Assembly (NCBI GenBank): GCA_019233755.1
Contig: JAFAMD010000019.1
Span: 80,867-144,866 of the forward strand
Direction of reading: 5' to 3'
Origin: Acidobacteriaceae bacterium
GTDB lineage: Bacteria; Acidobacteriota; Terriglobia; Bryobacterales; Bryobacteraceae
Length of the DNA stretch: 64,000 bases
The position numbers and the translations under genes were made by a program. Below the pieces are notes generated by a model. It was given only the letters and a program-made list of their open reading frames with translations. It made no database searches and was not told where the DNA came from. This document shows, in pieces, positions 25,554-35,671 of the stretch. The stretch's first letter is position 1. Every line of letters starts with the position of its first letter.

Positions 25554-28500
25554 TCAGAACCGTATGTGCAACGCGACCTGAACAATTCGCGGGCCTTCGG
25601 GATTGGTTGGCGACTGGGCGCCCGCCACGGACGAAATCGTGCCGAACGTGGGATTGCCTATGTTCGTGTTTGGATTGGCGAAGTTCGTGTGATTGAAGAA
25701 GTTAAAAGCGTCGGCGCGAAGTTCCGCATCGAGCTTTTCTTTAAGCAGAAGGAAGTGTTTCGAAAGCGCCAGATCCATGTTGACGAACCCCGGCCCTCGT
25801 AAGGCGTTTCTTGGAAACGATCCCTCCGTAAACTGGCCAATCAGCGCAGCCGGATTTACTCGTGAAGCGGCATCGAGAGCAACTGCCCGTGCAGTCGAAA
25901 AGTTTCCCGGATTGAAGTAGTAGTTTCCACCGACACCGTTGATGGTCTGGTAGGTCTTTGGGTTCAGGATGCCAACGGAATTCCCGACCAGATCAGCCCG
26001 GACTAGTGTCGCCTGGCCATCGCCTGCTGGCCCAGGATCGGTATTGCTGGTGGAAAGTCCCGCAAATACGTCCAGCGGAAAGCCGGTATACCAGGTGATA
26101 ATCGGGTACAAACTCCATCCTTTGGTTAGCAGCTTCGGTCCGCTCTGCCACAGTTGATCGAACGGTAGCTCCCAGCCGCCTGAGAACGAGAGGGCATTCC
26201 GTACATCGTAATCTCCTGATGCGCGGAAGATATCGTGGGCAAAGGCTGGCACCTGAGAACTGCGCGTTTGCCGGAAACCAGAGCCGTTATCAATTTCATG
26301 TGACCAGGTATAGGCAAACGTGAAGAAAGTATTTCCAAAGTACCGATTATTCGAAATCCGCTTGGTCAGGCTGGCCTGCAGAGCGTTATAGTTCGCTTTC
26401 CCCACGTTCTGAAACTCGTCGAGGTAGCTGAAAGTTCCATTAGTCGGATCGCCAGGATCGTAGATGCGATTATTGGTACCCGGGATATACGGGTTCACAT
26501 CGACGAGTTCTGTCAGCTTGTGAGAGTCCGAACCAATGTATCCTGCCTCCAGGACCATCCCGGTTCCAACCTGCTGCTGAATGGCGAGATTGTATTGAAA
26601 GATGTATGGAGTCCTCAGGTTCGGGTCAACGAAGTAGACGCTGCTGCCACCGACGGGCAAGTAGCCTGCTGCCGCAAAGTTCAAGTCCCTGGTGGGCGGC
26701 TTTGATGGGAAGGGATTGACTGCGCCGATACTGGTGAACGGCTCGGATAAGTATCCGGGCGAACTGGTGGCGGTGGGGCTGATCGCAGGGTAAAACAAAT
26801 CGCTGAACGCGAAGAAAGGCGCCTGCCCGTTGAACTGGAGATTGTCCTCGCCCTTCAGGATGTCGTAAAACACGCCGAACCCGCCGCGAATGCTGGTCTT
26901 GCCGTTGCCATAGGGATCCCACGCAAATCCGAACCGCGGCGCCCAGTCATTCTTATCCGGGAAGTTCGAGCCCCTGGGGGCACCCGGATCGCCCGGAAAC
27001 ACCTCGCCATTTGGAGCGCCGGGGAAGCGGATGGATTGCAGCCCAGGTATAAACGAGTAGCTACGCCCCTGCGTGTCGAACTTAGGCTGAGCATATTCAT
27101 AGCGGATGCCCAGGTTCAAGGTGAGGCGCTTTGTCACATGCCACTGGTCCTGAAAGTAACCGGCGTAAGACCTGGAACGAATGTTCGACGGCGCACTCGG
27201 AAACTGCAGGTATTCGTCGGGCAAACCCAGCAGAAAATCGGCATAAGCGTTGCCTGAACCGACGCTCGTGCTAGGGCCATAGAACGAGAACTGACCATTG
27301 ATGTAGTAGTCGTAAACGGTGTTGTTCTGATAGGGCGAGAAGTAGAAGCCGCCCTTCAGGTCGTGTGCCCCCTTCGTCCACGAGACGTTGTCATAAAAGG
27401 CGTAGGTATTGTTGATCTCGCTCGTCGGGCCATTGGGGCTCGGGCCTACCACTTCGGTTCCGTTGATAAAGTCCAGCATGGTCGGGCCGGTAGGCATATC
27501 GGGAGTGATGCCAATGCCGAGAGCACTTGGAGTTGGCCGCTGCACGGCGGGAGCGTATTGCAGATTGTTGAAGCGCTGGGCCGTTACTCTGGCCTCATTA
27601 AGCAGTGCCGGTGTAAAGGTGTGGTTCCACGTCACGCTCCCGAAATAGCTGTTGATTCCCGTGGTGGAGGGATAACCGGGAACATTGGCCCCTGTTGACG
27701 GTCCGTTGTAACTGAACGGAAGCAATTGCGGCTCGTTGTGCGCGTCGAATGTGCCGCTCAGGGTATCGCGCGAAGTGATGTTGTAATCTATGCGGCCCAG
27801 ATATTCGTCGACGTTATCCTGCGCTACGCCTTCGGCGAACAGGACGCCCGTGGGGCTGACCGGCATCAGGTTGTTCTTGAAATAGTTCAGAGCCACCGGA
27901 TCCAGACTGGCAGGTGCAATAATCGCCTGCGAAGCCAGCGCCGGATTCGGCTGATAGTAAGGGTGAGAAAGCAGGAATTGCGCTACGGCCGGATCAGGCC
28001 CGCCATTGGCCGATTGGGAAAAATTCCCTTGAGCTTGGAGCGGCGTGTACGCGGGTACATTGCCTGATTGAGCGACTGAATTCTGGCGCTGGCCCTGGTA
28101 GGCGAAGAAAAAGAACAGCTTGTTACGCCCGTCGAATACTTTGGGAATGAAGATCGGGCCACCGATGGTTCCGCCAAATTGATTGCGCTTCAGATCGTTG
28201 CGCGGCTGGCCTAACTCATTGCTGAAGAAATCATTGGCATTCAGGTCGGTGTTGCGAATGTAGTCATAGGCGGTGCCGTGAAGGGAATTGGTTCCGCTCT
28301 TAGTGACGACACTGACAATGCCGCCCGCATTCCGTCCGTATTCGGCGCTGTAGTTACTTTCCAGGACGCGAAACTCTTCGATGGCGTCGGGATTCGGATT
28401 GGCAACGTAGGAATTGTTCAGCAGGTTGTTATTGTTCCCGCCATCGAGCAGGAAAGTAACGGAGTCGGTGCGGCCGCCGCCCACGCTGTAGCCGGCGCCG

Positions 28501-29018
28501 CCGCCGGTGTTATCGGGGTTTGTCGGCGTCACACCGGGCTGGGTGGCCATAAGGCTGAGAGCATTGCGGCCGTTGAGCGGCAGTTCGTAGACCGCGCGTC
28601 CCGTGACTGTGCCGCCCACCGTGGAATTCTGCGTTTCGACGGTAATTGCCTGAGCGCTTACCTCGACTACGCTGCTGACTGTGCCGACTTCCAGCTTGAG
28701 ATCGATGCGCAGCGTCTGGTTGATGTCGAGGGTGCTCCGCGCGCTGACTCCCTTGCTGAATCCGGGGGCTTCCGCGGAGACCTGATAATCGCCGACCGGC
28801 AGTTGCCCCACCTGGTAAAAGCCGGTCGCATCCGTCGTGGTCTCTTTGCTGACCTGCGTGCCGACGTTGATGATCGTTATCTTTGCATTCGGAACGGCGG
28901 AGCCACTGGCGTCGGTGACCACACCGGCGATCTTCCCCGTTACGTCCTGTGCGCTCAAAACTACAGAGAACAGACAAACGATGGCGGCGGCGAATACCGC
29001 CCGCAACAGACGAGTCAT
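25554..29018 (-). CDS. Large TonB-receptor-like outer-membrane protein with carboxypeptidase-regulatory domain
   Basis: 1154 residues. A signal peptide (MTRLLRAVFAAAIVCLFSVV) is followed by a carboxypeptidase-regulatory-like beta-sandwich (GKIAGVVTDASGSAVPNAKI, TDATGFYQVGQLPVGDYQVS), then a plug-like domain (ELPLNGRNALSLMATQPGVT; FRVLESNYSAEYGRNAGGI), and a long C-terminal barrel ending in an aromatic residue (VQVALHIRF). This Oar-type architecture is very abundant in acidobacteria and probably imports oligosaccharides or other large substrates. No neighbouring hydrolase operon indicates the substrate. A purine-rich box (GGGAGACGAATT) precedes the ATG. Confidence 0.9.
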   Translation of the reverse strand: MTRLLRAVFAAAIVCLFSVVLSAQDVTGKIAGVVTDASGSAVPNAKITIINVGTQVSKETTTDATGFYQVGQLPVGDYQVSAEAPGFSKGVSARSTLDINQTLRIDLKLEVGTVSSVVEVSAQAITVETQNSTVGGTVTGRAVYELPLNGRNALSLMATQPGVTPTNPDNTGGGAGYSVGGGRTDSVTFLLDGGNNNNLLNNSYVANPNPDAIEEFRVLESNYSAEYGRNAGGIVSVVTKSGTNSLHGTAYDYIRNTDLNANDFFSNELGQPRNDLKRNQFGGTIGGPIFIPKVFDGRNKLFFFFAYQGQRQNSVAQSGNVPAYTPLQAQGNFSQSANGGPDPAVAQFLLSHPYYQPNPALASQAIIAPASLDPVALNYFKNNLMPVSPTGVLFAEGVAQDNVDEYLGRIDYNITSRDTLSGTFDAHNEPQLLPFSYNGPSTGANVPGYPSTTGINSYFGSVTWNHTFTPALLNEARVTAQRFNNLQYAPAVQRPTPSALGIGITPDMPTGPTMLDFINGTEVVGPSPNGPTSEINNTYAFYDNVSWTKGAHDLKGGFYFSPYQNNTVYDYYINGQFSFYGPSTSVGSGNAYADFLLGLPDEYLQFPSAPSNIRSRSYAGYFQDQWHVTKRLTLNLGIRYEYAQPKFDTQGRSYSFIPGLQSIRFPGAPNGEVFPGDPGAPRGSNFPDKNDWAPRFGFAWDPYGNGKTSIRGGFGVFYDILKGEDNLQFNGQAPFFAFSDLFYPAISPTATSSPGYLSEPFTSIGAVNPFPSKPPTRDLNFAAAGYLPVGGSSVYFVDPNLRTPYIFQYNLAIQQQVGTGMVLEAGYIGSDSHKLTELVDVNPYIPGTNNRIYDPGDPTNGTFSYLDEFQNVGKANYNALQASLTKRISNNRYFGNTFFTFAYTWSHEIDNGSGFRQTRSSQVPAFAHDIFRASGDYDVRNALSFSGGWELPFDQLWQSGPKLLTKGWSLYPIITWYTGFPLDVFAGLSTSNTDPGPAGDGQATLVRADLVGNSVGILNPKTYQTINGVGGNYYFNPGNFSTARAVALDAASRVNPAALIGQFTEGSFPRNALRGPGFVNMDLALSKHFLLLKEKLDAELRADAFNFFNHTNFANPNTNIGNPTFGTISSVAGAQSPTNPEGPRIVQVALHIRF

Positions 29019-29180
29019 AATTCGTCTCCCTGAGGCTGAACCGGAGTGCCAACGCCACCCGCGACATGGGGAGAACTTTAGATACTTAGCGTTGAAAGAC
29101 CGTTTGACTGATTGTAGAGTATTTCGGGCGCCGTGTATGGCCCGGCGCCCTGCGGAGTCAGAAGCCCGCGCGAAAGCCGG

Positions 29181-29666
29181 TCACTTCGCTTGGGTAGCCG
29201 ACTGCGCCATCTGAGCCATTGCCTCCTTAGCGCGTTTCTCCATTTCGGCGGGAGCAACGTCTTCGACATGAGTGGCGACAGCCCACTGGTGACCGAATGG
29301 ATCAGTCAGTTTTCCATAACGGTCACCCCAAAACATGTCCGATGGCGGCATATCGCTCTTTGCTCCGGCCTTCACTGCCTGGTTGAAAACGTTATCGACA
29401 TTCTCGACGTACAAGAAGATGCTGACGGGTGAACCGTTCAGTGATTGCGGCGATTTGTTCCCCATCATCTCATCCGAAAGCATGATCATGGAATCGCCGA
29501 TCTTGATTTCCGCGTGACCGATTTTTCCACCTGGACCCGCCATGCGGAACAGCTCGGTTGCGCCAAAGGCGTTCTTATAAAATTCAATCGCTCGCGCAGC
29601 GTCGCTGACAACAAGGTACGGTGTAGCGGTATGATAACCCGTCGGAATCGGCTTTACAGCAGCCAT
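29181..29666 (-). CDS. VOC/glyoxalase-fold protein, PhnB-like
   Basis: 161 residues in the vicinal-oxygen-chelate fold with paired beta-alpha-beta modules: ATPYLVVSDAARAIEFYKNA, GHAEIKIGDSMIMLSDE, SIFLYVENVDNVFNQAVKAG and WGDRYGKLTDPFGHQWAVAT. The PhnB/YdcE-like members are poorly characterised; some are metal-dependent enzymes, others bind small molecules. The C-terminal ~25 residues are a charged helical tail (EMEKRAKEAMAQMAQSATQ) not typical of the fold. It is a single gene, divergent from the copper-cassette peptide. Confidence 0.87.
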   Translation of the reverse strand: MAAVKPIPTGYHTATPYLVVSDAARAIEFYKNAFGATELFRMAGPGGKIGHAEIKIGDSMIMLSDEMMGNKSPQSLNGSPVSIFLYVENVDNVFNQAVKAGAKSDMPPSDMFWGDRYGKLTDPFGHQWAVATHVEDVAPAEMEKRAKEAMAQMAQSATQAK

Positions 29667-29735
29667 TGATTTACCTCCTCGCAGACGTTATCACACTTTG
29701 GTTCAGACTGGTGGCCGAACCGGAGCCTGCGTGTT

Positions 29736-30113
29736 ATGGTCGAAGCAGGAATGCTGCGGCGCTGGCCACACCTACTAGCCGTTGTCCTCATAGCGGGAAT
29801 ACTTGGTAACGCGCAATGTCTTGCAAGCTGCCTGGCGAACGACTGGAGTGCGGGCAAATCGGTTTGTGCAGGCCATTGCCACAAGAGGCCGGTGGAGCAC
29901 TGTCGCCAGCACAACTCCCAAGTTTTCGTAACTGAGCGAAGCCTTCACCTGGACCGCGGCTCGTCTCGTTCCGCAATGCACCCGCTGCCGGCTTCCATCC
30001 TGACTTTCTCATTGATGAACACCGTTCCGGTGCGCTACGGAAGCTTCTGCATCCATGCATCCTCACCGCCCGGTATAGAAACTTATCTGTTCGGTTCAGT
30101 CCTCCGAATTTAG
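29736..30113 (+). CDS. Small exported Cys/His-rich protein at the head of a copper cassette
   Basis: 125 residues from ATG 29736 (29751 is an alternative), with a hydrophobic N-terminal signal (HLLAVVLIAGILGNAQCLAS) and a Cys/His-rich stretch just after it (CLANDWSAGKSVCAGHCHKR, then VEHCRQH). The cluster is suggestive of metal binding. The gene is followed by a multicopper oxidase and a TolC-like protein on the same strand. I do not know a named family. The remaining C-terminal part is ordinary in composition. Confidence 0.6.
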   Translation: MVEAGMLRRWPHLLAVVLIAGILGNAQCLASCLANDWSAGKSVCAGHCHKRPVEHCRQHNSQVFVTERSLHLDRGSSRSAMHPLPASILTFSLMNTVPVRYGSFCIHASSPPGIETYLFGSVLRI

Positions 30114-30223
30114 CTCTTCCGGAACCGCTTTCTAATTTCTTGCAATTCGTGCACACGCTCAGCGACTGCCGTTTCGCGCAGCAGCCGCAGTCTTGCAAGT
30201 CTCCTGTTCTGGAAAGAGGATTT

Positions 30224-31660
30224 ATGAGTAATCGTCGTAGCTTTTTTCGAAGTGCTTTGGGGCTGGGAGCAGGCTTAATCTCGAAATCTGCAGGTGCCGG
30301 CAGTGTCTCGCCACCGGTTGCCGTGCAGAGTCCGGACTTACAGGACCTGCCTTTTACAGTGGATAACGGCGTCAAGGTATTTCACCTCATTGCCGAACCG
30401 GTAAGGCAGCAGATTGCGCCAAACAAGATAGTCGATGCCTGGGGGTTCAACGGCAGCGCGCCTGGTCCTACCATTCACGTAACGAACGGAGACCGTGTGC
30501 GGCTTATCGTGGACAATCACCTTCCAGAGCCTACGTCGATGCATTGGCACGGTTTCGAAATTCCCAGCAGTATGGACGGCGGACCGGGCATTAGTCAGCA
30601 GCCCATCAAGCCTGGCGGCCGCTTCGTATACGAGTTCACCCTGCGCCAGGAGGGCACATTCTTTTATCACTCGCACATGGCAATGCAGGAAATGATGGGC
30701 ATGTTAGGCGCCTTCATTATGCATCCCAAAAACGCTTATCAACCGCGAGTAGACAAGGATTTTGTCATCCTGCTGCAGGAGTACGCCGTTTTGCCCAACA
30801 ACAGCGTGCCAAACACCATGAATATGGAGTTCAATTGGCTGCTGATCAATGGCAAGGCGGGGCCGGCGGCGACGCCGCTCATTGTTCGTCTCGGGGATCG
30901 TGTTCGAATCCGGATGATAAATCTCGGGATGGATCATCACCCCATACACGTTCACGGTCACACTTTTTACGTCACCGGAACGGAAGCAGGCCGCATTCCC
31001 GAGGCTGGATGGTGGCCGGGTAACACGGTACTGGTCGGAGTTGCGCAAGCACGTGATGTCGAATTCGTTGCTAACAATCCCGGCGATTGGATGCTCCACT
31101 GCCATCTCCCGCATCACATGATGAACCAAATGTCGTCTATGGCCGGGCCCATGTCGCGATCGGGCAAGGGTATGCCTGCCGGCGGGGACATGAATATCGG
31201 AATGGGGATGCTCAACGGCACTCCAGGAGCGCCATCGGGTGAAGAGTATGGTCCGGTGTTTGGCCGCGGCCTGGGAGTTGGGTCAGCGAACGATCGCGCC
31301 GCTACTAACGGGCCGCTTTCGCCGCAGCAGGCGATGCCGGGAATGCAGCAGGCGAAGCCAGGAATTCAGCATGATATGCCGGACATGCAGCACGGCGCTA
31401 TGGGTGTGGCGGGCAACGTTGCCGGCAATGCAAATAGCGTTCCCGGATTTCCGCAGGATGCTTTTATGGAAGGCCCGATGATGGCCATGGATGAAGCCGT
31501 CCGCAAGCCGCAGAACTTTGGACTTCCGAAGGGTTGGAGCGGCTACATGCAAGGCATGATGACGCTGGTGCGCGTGCTTCCGCCTGATCAATATGACCGG
31601 GTGATGAAACTGGTTGCGGAAGGCGGTATGAACATGCCGGGAATGCAGCACCAGATGTGA
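30224..31660 (+). CDS. Multicopper oxidase (copper-resistance type)
   Basis: The ATG at 30224, after the purine-rich box GGAAAGAGGA, gives 478 residues. The N-terminus MSNRRSFFRSALGLGAGLIS is a Tat-type signal. Four copper-ligand clusters are present: MHWHGFEI, FYHSHMAM, HHPIHVHGHTF and WMLHCHLPHHMM, matching type 1, 2 and 3 copper sites. The C-terminal ~140 residues are methionine-rich (MQQAKPGIQHDMPDMQHGAM), as in CopA/CueO-like proteins that bind and oxidise cuprous ion. It lies between a Cys/His-rich small protein and a TolC-like protein; a four-base window (31657-31660) separates the frames. Together they look like a copper tolerance module. Confidence 0.93.
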   Translation: MSNRRSFFRSALGLGAGLISKSAGAGSVSPPVAVQSPDLQDLPFTVDNGVKVFHLIAEPVRQQIAPNKIVDAWGFNGSAPGPTIHVTNGDRVRLIVDNHLPEPTSMHWHGFEIPSSMDGGPGISQQPIKPGGRFVYEFTLRQEGTFFYHSHMAMQEMMGMLGAFIMHPKNAYQPRVDKDFVILLQEYAVLPNNSVPNTMNMEFNWLLINGKAGPAATPLIVRLGDRVRIRMINLGMDHHPIHVHGHTFYVTGTEAGRIPEAGWWPGNTVLVGVAQARDVEFVANNPGDWMLHCHLPHHMMNQMSSMAGPMSRSGKGMPAGGDMNIGMGMLNGTPGAPSGEEYGPVFGRGLGVGSANDRAATNGPLSPQQAMPGMQQAKPGIQHDMPDMQHGAMGVAGNVAGNANSVPGFPQDAFMEGPMMAMDEAVRKPQNFGLPKGWSGYMQGMMTLVRVLPPDQYDRVMKLVAEGGMNMPGMQHQM

Positions 31661-31674
31661 CAGGAGCGACGCCG

Positions 31675-33027
31675 ATGCGACCGATTATTGTTTTCGTCTC
31701 TCTGTTGCTCTATCCCGCGGCTGCAGGTCTTGCGCAGGCGCGCGCTGACGATCTGCTGGCTGAGGCGGCGGCGCGAACTCCAGTGGCACTGAACGTCTTC
31801 GAGCAATTCGCGCTTCAAACAAACCCAACGTTGCAGCAAGCCAGAGCGCTTGTCCGGCAATCTGGCGGACTGGCACAACAGGCCGGTCTGCTGCCGAATC
31901 CGATTGTGGGTTACCAGGGAGAAGAGATACGGGGCGGCTCCTTTGACGGCGGAGAGCAAGGTGGGTTTGTTCAGCAGGATTTTATCCTCGGCGGGAAACT
32001 CGGGCTCCGAAGGAACGTTTACCGGCAGCAGCAGCGCGCGGATGAGATCGGCGTTGAAGAGCAGCGCTATCGGGTATTGAGCAATGTCGGGCAGCAATTT
32101 TACACTGCACTTGCGGCCCAGGAGACGGTTAACGTTCGCCGCCGTTTGCTCAGCCTCGCGGCCGATGCACTCGAAACGGCTCATCAGTTAGCGAACGTCG
32201 GACAAGCCGACGCGCCGGATGTTCTGCAGTCCGAAGTCGAACAGGAGCAGGCACAACTGGAGTACATAGCTGCGGAACGCGCATTTATCCGGGAGTTTCG
32301 CACTCTTGCTGCGCTGGCAGGAAAGCCCGATCTTCCCCTCGCCCCTTTGGCGGGAAACCTCGGGAACACTCCTCAAATTGACGCGGATCACCTGGCCGAT
32401 CAGATCGCTGTCGACAGCCCATCCATCAAACGCGCTCAGCAGGACGTTGTCCGGGCGGAGGCGACACTCAAAAGTGCAAAACGCGAAAGCATCCCGGATC
32501 TTTCCATCCATGCTGGCCTGCAAAACAACTTCGAGCCTCTCAATGGAGCGACTTCGACTCCGGTTGGTGTCCAGGGATTCGTGACAGCGGGCGTGCCGCT
32601 TCCCATCTTCAACCGCAACCAGGGAAACGTGGCCGCTGCACAGGCGGATCTTGAGCGGGCTCAAGCGGAAGTGAATCGTGTTCAGTTACTGCTGCGGCAG
32701 GCTGCGCAACCGGTGCTTCAGGATTACCTCACCGCAAGGACTGTGGCGGCCCGCTATAAGGACGAAATTATTCCGCATGCGGCGCGCGCCTATGAACTCT
32801 ACATGGCCAAATACCGGCAAATGGCCGCGGCTTACCCTGCCGTCATCGTGTCGCAGAGAACGCTGTTCGACCTGCAGATCGCCTACATCGGGGTTCTGCG
32901 GAGCCTTTGGATCGATAGTGTGGCATTACAAAACTTCACGTTGTCGAACGGGCTGGCTGCACCACAACCGCGTAGTGACGCGAGTACCGTGACCAACCCG
33001 TACAACGTCGGTGTGGGTGCACAGTGA
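31675..33027 (+). CDS. Outer-membrane efflux protein of the TolC family
   Basis: The ATG at 31675 (CAGGAG box 9 bases upstream) gives 450 residues; a GTG at 31657 is in frame but less likely. A signal peptide (MRPIIVFVSLLLYPAAAGLA) is followed by duplicated TolC-type helical regions: EQFALQTNPTLQQARALVRQ, LPNPIVGYQGEEI, DVVRAEATLKSAKRESIPDL and PLPIFNRNQGNVAAAQADLE. It should form a periplasm-spanning channel. With the oxidase just upstream it suggests metal efflux, but the inner-membrane pump and adaptor are not in the window. Confidence 0.9.
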   Translation: MRPIIVFVSLLLYPAAAGLAQARADDLLAEAAARTPVALNVFEQFALQTNPTLQQARALVRQSGGLAQQAGLLPNPIVGYQGEEIRGGSFDGGEQGGFVQQDFILGGKLGLRRNVYRQQQRADEIGVEEQRYRVLSNVGQQFYTALAAQETVNVRRRLLSLAADALETAHQLANVGQADAPDVLQSEVEQEQAQLEYIAAERAFIREFRTLAALAGKPDLPLAPLAGNLGNTPQIDADHLADQIAVDSPSIKRAQQDVVRAEATLKSAKRESIPDLSIHAGLQNNFEPLNGATSTPVGVQGFVTAGVPLPIFNRNQGNVAAAQADLERAQAEVNRVQLLLRQAAQPVLQDYLTARTVAARYKDEIIPHAARAYELYMAKYRQMAAAYPAVIVSQRTLFDLQIAYIGVLRSLWIDSVALQNFTLSNGLAAPQPRSDASTVTNPYNVGVGAQ

Positions 33028-33030
33028 GAT

Positions 33031-34179
33031 TCAAGCGGCCAGCGCCTGATCCAGATCCCGCTGGAGATCCTCCAAATCTTCAATTCCTACCGAGAGGCGG
33101 ACCAGCGTGTCTGAGATGCCTGCAGACTCGCGCTGTTCGGCCGGAACGGACGCGTGTGTCATGATCGCCGGATGTTCGATCAAGCTTTCGACTCCTCCTA
33201 GACTCTCAGCGAGTGCAAAAATCCGGCATCGCTCCAGGAACCTGCGGGTATAAGCAAGGTCGCCCCTCAAGACAACCGCGATCATTCCGCCGAATGCCTC
33301 CATCTGCCTGCGAGCGATTTTATGCTGCGGGTGAGATGGCAGCCCAGGGTACATCACGCGCTCGATAGAGGCATGATCCTGAAGCCATTCGGCTAAATGC
33401 TGAGCGTTGCTGCAATGCCGCGTCATGCGCAGATGAAGGGTCTTCAAGCCGCGCAGGGCAAGGAAAGAATCGAAGGGACCGGCGACCGCCCCCACCGCAT
33501 TTTGAAGAAAGCCCATTCGTTCCCCGATCTCAGGGTCGGAAACGACAGCGATTCCACCCACAATATCGGAGTGACCATTCAGGTACTTGGTAGCCGAATG
33601 AATGACAATGTCGAAGCCCAGTTCAAGCGGACGCTGCAGGTAAGGAGTGGCGAACGTATTATCGGCAACGGTGAGAATTTCGTGCTGTCTGGCGATTGCG
33701 GACACCGCGCGAAGGTCGACAATTTTCAGGAGCGGGTTAGAAGGCGTCTCCACCCAGATCATTCGAGTATTGGATCGCAAGGAACGGCTCAGCAAGTCGG
33801 GTTCCGACATATCGACGAAACTGAACTCCAGACCGGCGGAGCGCTTGCGTACCCGCTCGAACAGGCGAAATGTGCCGCCATAGAGATCATCGCTTGCCAC
33901 GACATGGTCGCCAGTGCTCAAAAGATCGAGCGTAGTGGCCATTGCTGCGAGGCCGGAGGCGAAAGCGAATCCTCGCGTGCCGCCTTCGAGATCAGCGACA
34001 CAGCGCTCATACGCGAATCGAGTCGGGTTCTGCGAACGCGAATACTCGAATCCTTTGTGAACGCCAGGGCTCTGCTGCACATAAGTCGAGGTGGCGTAAA
34101 TGGGCGTCATGATAGCGCCGGTGGTGGGATCCGGTTCCTGGCCGGCGTGAATTGCGCGCGTTCCGAATTGATAGGGCAT
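33031..34179 (-). CDS. Cystathionine gamma-lyase / gamma-synthase family PLP enzyme
   Basis: 382 residues of the Cys/Met metabolism PLP family: FGTRAIHAGQEPDPTTGAI near the N-terminus, YSRSQNPTRFAYE, FASGLAAMATTLDLL, and the PLP lysine in SATKYLNGHSDIVGG. It starts 8 bases after the cystathionine beta-synthase gene, so in this context gamma-lyase is the more likely role: cystathionine to cysteine, ammonia and 2-oxobutyrate. Sequence alone cannot fully separate lyase from synthase. Confidence 0.9.
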   Translation of the reverse strand: MPYQFGTRAIHAGQEPDPTTGAIMTPIYATSTYVQQSPGVHKGFEYSRSQNPTRFAYERCVADLEGGTRGFAFASGLAAMATTLDLLSTGDHVVASDDLYGGTFRLFERVRKRSAGLEFSFVDMSEPDLLSRSLRSNTRMIWVETPSNPLLKIVDLRAVSAIARQHEILTVADNTFATPYLQRPLELGFDIVIHSATKYLNGHSDIVGGIAVVSDPEIGERMGFLQNAVGAVAGPFDSFLALRGLKTLHLRMTRHCSNAQHLAEWLQDHASIERVMYPGLPSHPQHKIARRQMEAFGGMIAVVLRGDLAYTRRFLERCRIFALAESLGGVESLIEHPAIMTHASVPAEQRESAGISDTLVRLSVGIEDLEDLQRDLDQALAA

Positions 34180-34187
34180 TTTTCAGA

Positions 34188-35564
34188 TCAGTTAAGCTTG
34201 CGGCGAAGATGACTTAGTAAATCGGAGCGTGTAATTAACCCTAAGAACTGGTCGCCATCCGTCACAAGAGCGACCAGTCCGCGGTCAAGAATCGCGTAAA
34301 CGGAATCGATGCCGGCTTCAGGCGATATGGTTTCTAAACGGCTCGTCATGGCATCGCGCACTGCCGAATGGAATCTGTTTGCATCGCCATGAACTGCCAG
34401 CAACAGGTCGGATTCATCCAGTACGCCCACACACCGGCCTCCTTCCATGACAGGCATTTGCGAGATATCTGCCATACGCATACGCTGTGAGGCCGTTAGT
34501 AACGTGTCGTCCGGCGAGACGGTGATCACTGCTCCTTCTTCATAACGGCGTGCTATCAGTTCACGGAGCGTGCCGCGAGCCGGACGTTCCAGGTAGCCCT
34601 GATCGAGCAGCCAGTAATCGTTATACATTTTCGAGAGGTACTTCGACCCCGTGTCACAGACAAATGTAACTACCCGCTTAGCCTCATTCTGGGCGCGGCA
34701 GTAACGCAGTCCGGCCGCCAGCAGCGTTCCGGAGGACGATCCGCCAAAGATGCCCGTGCGCTTCAAAAGATCTCGCGCCGTTACGAAACTTTCGGAATCG
34801 CTGATGCTAAATGCCTGCCGAACGCGCGAAAGGTCTGCAATGGCTGGTACGCAACTGCCGCCGATACCTTCTACCGCGTAACTTCCGGAAGGAACGTGCC
34901 TGCCGGTCCGCACGTATTCAGCGAGAGAAGAACCCGCCGGATCAGCCAGCACGATTTCGCAATCGGGCTGAACACGCGCAAAGAAACGGCTCAAACCAGT
35001 TAACGTGCCGCCGGAGCCTACTCCGCAGACGACGGTGTCGACGCGATGATCCATCTGCTGCCAGATCTCGGGTCCAGTGGTCATTTCGTGGGCAAGCGGG
35101 TTGGCCTCGTTGGTGAATTGGTCGATGTGATAGCTGCGCGGCGTCTCTTTCGCAATGCGTGCCGCCATGTCCTGGTAATAGCCGGGATGGCCGGGAGCGA
35201 CGTCTGACCGGGTCAGCCGGATGTCAGCGCCCAGGGCGCGCGCGTGCGCGATCTTTTCTGAGGACATCTTGTCAGGGATGATCAAAATCAGACGGTAGCC
35301 TTTCACGGCCGCTACCAGCGCGAGCCCGATGCCCGTATTGCCGGCCGTCGCCTCGACGATTGTGTCTCCAGGCTTGAGCGCGCCGCTTTGTTCGGCTGAC
35401 TCGATCATGAAAACCGCCATGCGGTCCTTAATCGAGCCGCCAGGATTCTGCGATTCGAGCTTGAGGAACAGTTCGCAGACGCCCGTGTCGAATGCGGTGA
35501 GACGGACGAGCGGTGTGTTTCCGATGAGACCGAGCGTGGGGGGCGGCGGCGCGTGGTTCATCAA
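34188..35564 (-). CDS. Cystathionine beta-synthase with C-terminal CBS-domain pair
   Basis: 458 residues. The PLP lysine lies in [12 protein letters not shown], and the phosphate and substrate loops in [13 protein letters not shown] and [14 protein letters not shown]. The last ~125 residues form two CBS domains ([40 protein letters not shown]). Reaction: serine plus homocysteine to cystathionine. The regulatory pair suggests allosteric control, for instance by a nucleotide or S-adenosylmethionine. It is operonic with the gamma-lyase and forms the reverse transsulfuration route. Confidence 0.92.
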   Translation of the reverse strand: MMNHAPPPPTLGLIGNTPLVRLTAFDTGVCELFLKLESQNPGGSIKDRMAVFMIESAEQSGALKPGDTIVEATAGNTGIGLALVAAVKGYRLILIIPDKMSSEKIAHARALGADIRLTRSDVAPGHPGYYQDMAARIAKETPRSYHIDQFTNEANPLAHEMTTGPEIWQQMDHRVDTVVCGVGSGGTLTGLSRFFARVQPDCEIVLADPAGSSLAEYVRTGRHVPSGSYAVEGIGGSCVPAIADLSRVRQAFSISDSESFVTARDLLKRTGIFGGSSSGTLLAAGLRYCRAQNEAKRVVTFVCDTGSKYLSKMYNDYWLLDQGYLERPARGTLRELIARRYEEGAVITVSPDDTLLTASQRMRMADISQMPVMEGGRCVGVLDESDLLLAVHGDANRFHSAVRDAMTSRLETISPEAGIDSVYAILDRGLVALVTDGDQFLGLITRSDLLSHLRRKLN

Positions 35565-35671
35565 AGAGTTTCCAGCCCGAAACCATTTGAGAATAACAGG
35601 ACTAATAAAGAAAAACGGCGCGGCTATTTAAGCGTCACTTGCGACGAGGTACATTCAGCACCGAGGCGTTC

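Noticed and set aside
25566..29033. Several plus-strand ORFs inside the giant receptor gene
   Set aside because: They lie antisense to a fully homologous 1154-residue protein and have no recognisable domain.
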